From NCBI GenBank assembly GCA_045617525.1, contig JAZLIT010000006.1, positions 1 through 19,565 of the forward strand: a stretch of DNA of 19,565 bases, written 5' to 3'. Source of the DNA: JAZLIT01 sp045617525. Lineage in GTDB: Bacteria; Bacillota; Bacilli; Bacillales_A; Planococcaceae. Under the pieces are notes generated by a model. It made no database searches, was not told where the DNA came from, and saw only the letters and a list, made by a program, of their open reading frames with translations. This document shows, piece by piece, positions 14,818 through 19,565 of this stretch (within the stretch, counting starts at the first letter, position 1; every line of letters begins with the position of its first letter). A program made the translations under genes and the position numbers.

Positions 14818-15375
14818 TCATCTATACGAATCATGTGTTGAAGAAAATATATCTTCATCAGATCTTCTAACAACAGAAAAATTTTCTACGTTATAATGCC
14901 CATGAAGCGTTTCATTGTGATGCTTAATAATTTGATTTGCCGTTAGATTTTCACTATCAGTTGTTGAATGTCCATCACTAATTAAAGTAACATCCATTGC
15001 ATTAATCGTAGCAGTTCGAACTGCAGTATCTATACAATGTTGCGTTTTACATCCCATAATTACTAGATGTTTTGTGTTTTTTTCTTGTAAATATTCTAAT
15101 AGTTTCGTTCCATGAAACGAGTTCGTGGCTAATTTATCAAAAACCGTATGATTTTCTGGTCGTTTAATATTCTCATGAATTTCAAACCCTTTACCTAGTC
15201 CTTGTGCTACATCAAGGTCCCGAATAAAAACAATTGGAATATTTAATTTCACGCCCTTTTCAATAACTAAATTAATTGTGGCGATTAACTGCTCTTTATT
15301 AAAAACAGGTGGGTCATTTTCATTTCCCTCGATTATTTCTTGTTGCGCATCAATTATTAATAATGTTTGATTCAA
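14818..15375 (-). CDS. Isochorismatase-like cysteine hydrolase
   Basis: The product is 185 aa from the TTG at 15375. That codon is preceded by AAGGGAG at good spacing and gives the typical family N-terminus MNQTLLIIDAQ. The catalytic triad of the isochorismatase/nicotinamidase superfamily is visible: Asp9, Lys81 in VFDKLATNSF and Cys114 in GCKTQHCIDTAV. These enzymes hydrolyse small amides or related substrates, and the exact one cannot be told here. The frame extends to a TTG at 15399, but there the ribosome binding site would lie inside the gene. It follows degV copy 1 by 52 bp and may share its transcript. Confidence 0.88.
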   Translation of the reverse strand: MNQTLLIIDAQQEIIEGNENDPPVFNKEQLIATINLVIEKGVKLNIPIVFIRDLDVAQGLGKGFEIHENIKRPENHTVFDKLATNSFHGTKLLEYLQEKNTKHLVIMGCKTQHCIDTAVRTATINAMDVTLISDGHSTTDSENLTANQIIKHHNETLHGHYNVENFSVVRRSDEDIFSSTHDSYR

Positions 15376-15427
15376 ATAAGTATCTCCCTTCTCATGCAAT
15401 CGCTATTATATTTCAAGAATGACCATT

Positions 15428-16279
15428 CTAATATTCTATTCCGGCAATCCCAAAGCCTCCAGGTCCTGCATGGGTAGAAATCATTGCACCGGCTTGCATC
15501 CATGTTACATTTTCAAAACCTAATTCAGCTGCTACTTCATCCATTCGTCTCTTAATACTTTCATCAAGTCCGATAGAGTAGATCAAATACAACTGTTTTC
15601 TATCAATGTCGTATTGATTTAAGTAATCTCGCATGAGCTTTTCCGCAACGGTGCTCATATTCCCACGATATTTTCTAGTTGAAACAAGCTTTCCTTCTTT
15701 TAATTCAATGCAAGGCTTTATTTTTAATATCGCCCCCCCAATATAAGCAATGTTACTTACCCGTCCACCCGCTCTTAGAAAGTCTAAACTGCCGGGAAGG
15801 AAAGCTAGCCTTGTTTTAGGAACAATTGATTCTATTTTTTCTATTAATTGAACATGACCTATAGAAGGTTCTTCCTTAAGTATAGTAACCGCATACATTA
15901 CAATTACCGCTAATCCACCTGTAACGTTTAGCGCATCAATTAGGAAAATATCTTGAAAATCTTCCGCTGCTATTAATGCACTTTGGAATGATGCAGATGC
16001 CTTTGATGTATAGCCAATGTGAATAATGATACTGTCTGGAAAATCTATTCTAATTTTTGTGAAAAGCTCATGATACTCATGTACATTCGTTGCTGTTGTA
16101 GATGGTATTTTTTTTGTGCGACTATGATAATCAAAAACTTCCTCTACAGATAGCTCACCATCTAAATAATCCTTCTCGTCCATAATGACGTGCATCGGCA
16201 CTACTTGAATTTGATACTTTTCAACTAGATCCTTCGGTAAATCCGCTCCACTCTCTGTCGATAAAATAATCCTTCTCAT
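15428..16279 (-). CDS. DegV-family fatty-acid-binding protein, copy 1
   Basis: The 283-aa protein has the DegV fold, whose members bind a fatty acid and in some Gram-positives act with fatty acid kinase (FakB role). Family blocks are STTATNVHEY (60-69), GYTSKASASFQSAL, DALNVTGGLA and the strongly conserved LDFLRAGGRVSN followed by LKIKPCIELKEGK. It is a close paralogue of the gene at 18659-19510, with the same length and mostly identical residues. A GGAAGGA ribosome binding site and a small conserved hairpin lie just upstream. No fatty acid kinase gene is in this window. Ligand and partner are therefore unknown. Confidence 0.92.
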   Translation of the reverse strand: MRRIILSTESGADLPKDLVEKYQIQVVPMHVIMDEKDYLDGELSVEEVFDYHSRTKKIPSTTATNVHEYHELFTKIRIDFPDSIIIHIGYTSKASASFQSALIAAEDFQDIFLIDALNVTGGLAVIVMYAVTILKEEPSIGHVQLIEKIESIVPKTRLAFLPGSLDFLRAGGRVSNIAYIGGAILKIKPCIELKEGKLVSTRKYRGNMSTVAEKLMRDYLNQYDIDRKQLYLIYSIGLDESIKRRMDEVAAELGFENVTWMQAGAMISTHAGPGGFGIAGIEY

Positions 16280-16298
16280 TGCTCATTCCTTCCGACTA

Positions 16299-16316
16299 AC
16301 GCAGCCATTCCTGCGT
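16299..16316 (-). promoter_or_regulatory. Conserved inverted repeat ahead of degV copy 1
   Basis: ACGCAG and CTGCGT flank a 6-nt spacer, a few bases upstream of the ribosome binding site. The same arms with a different spacer precede degV copy 2. It may be an operator or a 5' leader hairpin. The evidence is conservation between the two copies only. Confidence 0.4.
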
Positions 16317-16556
16317 ACTCATTTATTATTATTTATTCTAAATATACAAAATAACTTTCCCTTAAGACCAAAAGACTGGATCTCCTGATTAAGTTGCTTT
16401 CGTTGCTTCCTCCCAAGCAGTTCAGTTCATAATTACTTCTCTTTTTACCGAGCTTTCCCCTTCAAATGCTTAAATATTATTTTCTAAAGGAATAGCTTTT
16501 AAAAGAGCGAATATTAAAAGAGGATCCTAAATTATTGATGGAAAGGAAGAGGTAGA

Positions 16557-16934
16557 ATGAAAAATTCATGGAAACAGGATTTAGATATGTATTTTTCTAG
16601 GTGGAATGAAGGTTTCCAAACGTTTGATGTGGCGCCAATCAAAGCATTTTACCATGAGGATTTTAATGGATTTTGGGGACACAGTCAGCTGTTAATTCCA
16701 GACCAATACGGGAAAGATTACGATGTAGAAGAAGTTTTACGTGGCATGCCAGGTGCAGTCAAAATGTTTACGCCACTTCATTTTTCAAATCGAGCTGAAA
16801 ACGAGGTAGCAGTCATCGGCGTTTTAACCGCGACGTTTGAAGGAAAAAAATATCCCTCACAATGCCTTTATATTTTAAGACATACAGCAGGTGGGTGGAA
16901 AATACTACGCGAATATATTGAGCTAGAGCGATAA
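16557..16934 (+). CDS. NTF2/SnoaL-like small protein
   Basis: The 125-aa product starts MKNSWKQDLDMYFSRWNEGF. Its pattern of an N-terminal helix, an aromatic FYHEDFNGFWG segment and C-terminal strands ending GWKILREYIELER is that of the NTF2/SnoaL (DUF4440-like) superfamily. Such proteins are small cone-shaped binding domains or enzymes with many roles, so no activity is proposed. GGAAGAGG lies just before the ATG. It is divergent from degV copy 1 and is followed at once by a perfect hairpin. The 277-bp divergent gap shows no other gene. Confidence 0.7.
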   Translation: MKNSWKQDLDMYFSRWNEGFQTFDVAPIKAFYHEDFNGFWGHSQLLIPDQYGKDYDVEEVLRGMPGAVKMFTPLHFSNRAENEVAVIGVLTATFEGKKYPSQCLYILRHTAGGWKILREYIELER

Positions 16935-16939
16935 AAAAA

Positions 16940-16977
16940 TACACTTCAACTAACTTACTTGCCCTAGTTGAAGTGTA
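16940..16977 (+). terminator. Terminator of the NTF2-like gene
   Basis: TACACTTCAACTA (16940-16952) pairs perfectly over 13 bp with TAGTTGAAGTGTA (16965-16977), six bases after the stop codon. The following tail is only weakly T-rich, but the A-run before it could serve minus-strand transcripts too. Confidence 0.7.
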
Positions 16978-17098
16978 CATTCAGTTTTAGATAAGACCGA
17001 TATGTATGTAGACAGTAACTACAACATGTACATAAGAAGTAGATACACTTTTTCTATCCAACAACCTACTAATACACAAACAACATACGACATAAAAA

Positions 17099-17149
17099 GA
17101 CATTTTGATAACTCATAGATGCAATTACCCCCTAAGTCATCAAAATGCC
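17099..17149 (-). terminator. Terminator of the split sigma factor operon
   Basis: Arms 17099-17113 and 17135-17149 pair over 15 bp. Read as minus-strand RNA, the two differing positions become G-U pairs, and the tail is TCTTTTTATG. It therefore ends the operon at 17162-18090. Confidence 0.75.
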
Positions 17150-17161
17150 CTATTAAAATTT

Positions 17162-17362
17162 CTATTCATTATATAGCTTCACAAACAATCCCTTTGGTTG
17201 TTCAAAATCAGTGTTTTTTAATGTTTTAATTGTTACTTCATATAAGTGCTGCTTTAGGTCATCTCGATTTTCCATTCTTGTTTGTAATAATGAATAAGTA
17301 ATGACTGGTTCAATTCTTTGCAATACTTGGACAACTTCATTTGTATCATAATACTCGACCAT
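17162..17362 (-). CDS. RsoA-like small sigma region-2 protein
   Basis: The 66-aa protein contains a stretch that resembles sigma factor region 2.1-2.2: IEPVITYSLLQTR followed by NRDDLKQHLYEVTIKTL (32-48). The DLKQ-type motif is typical of the helix that contacts the RNA polymerase beta-prime subunit. In B. subtilis, RsoA (YvrHa) provides region 2 to SigO in a two-part sigma factor. Here the neighbour upstream is a SigO-like protein that seems to lack region 2, so this gene plausibly supplies it. GGAGG overlaps the preceding stop codon, and a terminator follows. The assignment rests on context plus a short motif. Confidence 0.6.
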   Translation of the reverse strand: MVEYYDTNEVVQVLQRIEPVITYSLLQTRMENRDDLKQHLYEVTIKTLKNTDFEQPKGLFVKLYNE

Positions 17363-17378
17363 TATATAACCTACCTCC

Positions 17379-17546
17379 TTATTTTTTATTCATATCATTG
17401 ATTAACTTAGTAAGGTTGTTCGATAATAACTCATTAGAATTTTTTAAAGAATCAATTTTACCCTCGAATCGCATTAATAAATATATTGCAACAGCGATAG
17501 GAAATCCGAAATTCCCCAATATATGAAACAATTCTCCGTCAATCAT
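17379..17546 (-). CDS. yvrJ: YvrJ-like 55-aa membrane peptide
   Basis: The peptide starts MIDGELFHILGNFGFPIAVA, the characteristic YvrJ N-terminus (a GNFGFPI core in one membrane helix, about residues 8-24). A polar helix follows (RFEGKIDSLKNSNELLSNNL). YvrJ-type peptides are found next to sigO and rsoA in Bacillus and in phage or bacteriocin regions; their role is unknown, and a holin-like function has been suggested from similarity of form. The ATG overlaps the end of the sigma gene by 8 bp and has GGGAGGGAG upstream, so translation is coupled. Its stop overlaps the ribosome binding site of the next gene. Confidence 0.75.
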   Translation of the reverse strand: MIDGELFHILGNFGFPIAVAIYLLMRFEGKIDSLKNSNELLSNNLTKLINDMNKK

Positions 17547-18090
17547 CACACTCCCTCCCTTCTCTTAAAATATTTATTGATTTATGGAGCGTTTTAGAAA
17601 TAGCCTGTTGTGATACATTGTACATATTTGCAATTTCCTTCTCCGTTAAATCCAATACATAACGATAATATAAAATCTGTTTTTGCTTAGTGTTTAAACG
17701 TCGTAACAGCGTTATTAACTGTTCATCATTTACCAAGCTCTCTAAGTCATTTTCAAAAATACGTTCGAAATGGATAAAGGAATTTTCATCTTGAACTGTA
17801 TCTAACATTGCAAAGCTTTCATCTATTGGGGCATCCAAATTCAAATCGAATTTTTTATTGTGCTCTCGTAACTTAGAATCAAATCTTTTGGATTCATAGA
17901 AAATCACTTTTTTTATATAGGCGATACGCACAACCTGTTTTTCAAAATACTTAAATCGTTCATTTAAAGTATCAGCATTTGTACTTGTCGGTTCCTCTAA
18001 GTATGAAGAATACAATTTTTTATTTCCTTCAATCTCTAAAAACCTTTTAAATACATGACTATTAACGACATCCGGATTTAAAATCTTCAT
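17539..18090 (-). CDS. sigO: SigO-like RNA polymerase sigma factor subunit
   Basis: The 183-aa protein ends in a clear sigma region 4. LNTKQKQILYYRYVLDLTEK is followed by a helix-turn-helix IANMYNVSQQAISKTLHKSI (about 153-172) that would bind the minus-35 box. The N-terminal 110 residues do not show a normal region 2. Instead they resemble B. subtilis SigO (YvrI), including an early KRFLEIEGNKKLYSSY block and a FKYFEKQVVRIAYIK block. SigO works together with RsoA, and both partners are encoded here in one overlapping operon with YvrJ. In B. subtilis SigO controls oxdC and its own operon under acid or envelope stress; no oxalate decarboxylase is in this window, so the targets are unknown. AGAGGGTG precedes the ATG. 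Confidence 0.8.
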   Translation of the reverse strand: MKILNPDVVNSHVFKRFLEIEGNKKLYSSYLEEPTSTNADTLNERFKYFEKQVVRIAYIKKVIFYESKRFDSKLREHNKKFDLNLDAPIDESFAMLDTVQDENSFIHFERIFENDLESLVNDEQLITLLRRLNTKQKQILYYRYVLDLTEKEIANMYNVSQQAISKTLHKSINILREGRECDD

Positions 18091-18570
18091 TCATTCACCC
18101 TCTTATCTTTTTTAGTCTTAAAACAAAAGCTTATGATAGTTTTTTGATTAAAAAAAGACTGAAAAGAACGCTGTCTACCTCCTTATAATAAAAAGGGAAA
18201 TATCAAGCGCATAATACAACCAATTAAAAGATAATTTTATTATAACCCCCAGGTGAAAAATTAACATTAATTAACAAAAAAGATAGAACTTTTTCACTAA
18301 TTAATATCCTGTATGAAGCATCACTTAGAGGATTAATCACACAAATTAAGTTCATACCTAAAGACTATTGAACTTAATAGTTGATTTGGTTGTAAAACTC
18401 CTCCATAATCACCCTTTTTATATTGTTAGAAAACAACAGTAGGGAAAAGCACTAACAGATTGCCATCATTATCGATTAATGTTAACGATATCAGTTTATG
18501 TACTTTCCTTTAGTCGTTTCTTTTTCGGTATTTTAATCCCTAAAATTCTTACCTTTAATCCAGTTCAACA
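18091..18570. other. AT-rich intergenic region upstream of the sigma operon
   Basis: No gene is supported here. A 9-bp inverted repeat, TTAAGTTCA (18346-18354) and TGAACTTAA (18369-18377), could form a hairpin or bind a protein. On the minus strand an AAGGAGGTAGACAGCG-like ribosome binding site near 18185 has no usable start codon after it. If the operon is autoregulated as in B. subtilis, its promoter should lie in the part nearest 18091. Confidence 0.3.
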
Positions 18571-18605
18571 AAAAAGAGCGAATTCCTTTTACAGGAATCC
18601 GCTCT
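18571..18605 (-). terminator. Terminator of degV copy 2
   Basis: AGAGCGAATTCCT (18575-18587) pairs with AGGAATCCGCTCT (18593-18605) with one G-U or A-C position, and a T-run follows on the minus strand. It matches in style the hairpin near 12310. Confidence 0.8.
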
Positions 18606-18658
18606 AGAATAATTTATTAGCCTAACTCCAACCGCCCAGCGCTTCATAATGCGCGGTC

Positions 18659-19510
18659 CTAATGTTCTATTCCTGCAATACCAAAGCATCCAGGACCAGC
18701 ATGAGTAGAAATTGTTGCACCAGCTTGAATCCATGTTACGTTTTCAAAACCGGCCTCCTTTGCACTTTTCTCCATTCTCCTCTTAATACTTTCATCAAGA
18801 CCGATAGAATACACCAAATACAGCTGTTTTCTATCAATATTGTATTGGTTTAAGTAATCTCGCATAAGTTTTTCCGCAACATTGCTCATATTCCCACGAT
18901 ATTTTCTAGTTGGAATTAGCTTTCCTTCCTTTAATTCGATGCAGGGCTTTATTTTTAACAATGATCCCCCAATAAAAGCAACGTTACTTACCCGTCCGCC
19001 TGCTCTTAGAAAATCTAAACTATTGGGTATGAAAGTAAGCCTTGTTTTAGGAAGTATAGATTCTATTTTTTCAATCAGGTGAACATGATCAATGGAGGGT
19101 TCTTCCTCAAGCAAAGTGGCCGCATACATTACAATTGCTGCTAACCCACCTGTCACATTTAGCGTATCAATTAAGAAAAGATTTTCATAATCTTCCGCTG
19201 CAATTAACGCACTTTGGAATGATGCAGATGATTTTGATGTATAACCAAGGTGAATAATGATACTCTCAGGAAAATCATTTTTAATTTTTGAAAATAAATT
19301 ATGATACTCCTGTACATTCGTTGCTGTTGTAGATGGTATTTTTTTAGTACGACTATAATAATCAAAAACTTCCTCTACAGATAGCTCACTCTCTAGATGA
19401 TCCTCCCCATCCATAATGACGTGCATCGATATTATTTGAATTTGATATTTTTCAATCAGGTCTTTCGGTAAATCCGATACACTCTCTGTCGATAAAATAA
19501 TCCTTTTCAT
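18659..19510 (-). CDS. DegV-family fatty-acid-binding protein, copy 2
   Basis: The 283-aa product is nearly the same as copy 1 at 15428-16279: both contain VEEVFDY, RTKKIPSTTATNV and LDFLRAGGRVSN. The family glycine and serine blocks (GYTSKSSASFQSAL, DTLNVTGGLAA) are intact, so both copies look functional. Differences are scattered, for instance ESVSDLPKDLIEKYQIQII against ESGADLPKDLVEKYQIQVV. A GGAAGGA ribosome binding site and the conserved 5' inverted repeat precede it, and a strong terminator follows. The two copies may bind different fatty acids, as seen for paired FakB proteins; this is inference. Confidence 0.92.
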   Translation of the reverse strand: MKRIILSTESVSDLPKDLIEKYQIQIISMHVIMDGEDHLESELSVEEVFDYYSRTKKIPSTTATNVQEYHNLFSKIKNDFPESIIIHLGYTSKSSASFQSALIAAEDYENLFLIDTLNVTGGLAAIVMYAATLLEEEPSIDHVHLIEKIESILPKTRLTFIPNSLDFLRAGGRVSNVAFIGGSLLKIKPCIELKEGKLIPTRKYRGNMSNVAEKLMRDYLNQYNIDRKQLYLVYSIGLDESIKRRMEKSAKEAGFENVTWIQAGATISTHAGPGCFGIAGIEH

Positions 19511-19529
19511 TGTTCATTCCTTCCAACTA

Positions 19530-19547
19530 ACGCAGCCACCCCTGCGT
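19530..19547 (-). promoter_or_regulatory. Conserved inverted repeat ahead of degV copy 2
   Basis: ACGCAG (19530-19535) and CTGCGT (19542-19547) keep the arms of the copy-1 site, while the spacer changes from CCATTC to CCACCC. Position relative to the ribosome binding site is the same. The window ends 18 bases beyond it. Confidence 0.4.
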
Positions 19548-19565
19548 ACTTATTTATTTTAATTT

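Noticed and set aside
17162..18090. Prophage remnant suggested by YvrJ-like peptide and sigma factor
   Set aside because: No integrase, capsid, lysis or attachment site is visible, and the gene set matches the chromosomal sigO-type module better.
18170..18200. Strong AAGGAGG on the minus strand upstream of the sigma operon
   Set aside because: No start codon follows at a useful distance, so no gene is called; it is mentioned only in the intergenic note.
1..19565. CRISPR arrays, insertion sequences and tRNA genes
   Set aside because: No regularly spaced repeats, transposase frames or tRNA-like cloverleaf sequences were found on reading through both strands.

Overview
The window looks like a chromosomal stretch of a low-GC, endospore-forming member of the Bacillales. 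It holds a spore photoproduct lyase, a gerA-type germinant receptor operon and a LysM/GH18 cortex-lytic enzyme of the YaaH/SleL type. It also has a TmrB homologue and a SigO/RsoA-type split sigma factor. Protein style suggests Planococcaceae (Lysinibacillus/Solibacillus-like), but that is inference. No rRNA, tRNA, CRISPR array, transposase or clear phage gene is seen.

Layout. 1-2600 (minus strand): a truncated peptidase E-like gene, then a YfmT/benzaldehyde-type aldehyde dehydrogenase, each with hairpin terminators nearby. 2630-3919 (minus): YaaH/SleL, whose start appears to be a rare ATT codon. 4154-4753 (plus): a YitT-family membrane protein lacking the usual C-terminal domain. 4949-8982 (plus): overlapping gerA-gerB-gerC germinant receptor genes followed by an unannotated 47-aa membrane peptide. 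9189-9809 (plus): a small cysteine-rich, halocin C8-like bacteriocin precursor that is split by a frameshift, followed by a 66-aa two-helix membrane protein. 10062-11155 (plus): a 22-codon upstream ORF coupled to splB. 11317-13897 (minus): a VanW-family protein, TmrB (tunicamycin-resistance type) and a GNAT acetyltransferase. 14090-14320 (plus): a DUF1540 protein. 14600-14790 (plus): an unexplained short transcription-unit-like stretch with mini-ORFs and a perfect terminator. 14818-16279 (minus): an isochorismatase-like hydrolase and degV copy 1. 16557-16934 (plus): an NTF2/SnoaL-like protein. 17162-18090 (minus): a three-gene operon for a SigO-like sigma subunit, a YvrJ-like membrane peptide and an RsoA-like region-2 subunit. 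18659-19510 (minus): degV copy 2.

How the parts fit. Several genes serve the spore cycle: the receptor senses germinants, YaaH/SleL finishes cortex fragments, and SplB repairs UV lesions in spore DNA at germination. The rest looks like accessory or stress functions. The most unusual parts are the split sigma factor module bracketed by two near-identical degV genes, and the frameshifted bacteriocin-like locus just after the ger operon. Many intergenic regions carry strong hairpin terminators, and two families of these recur within the window.
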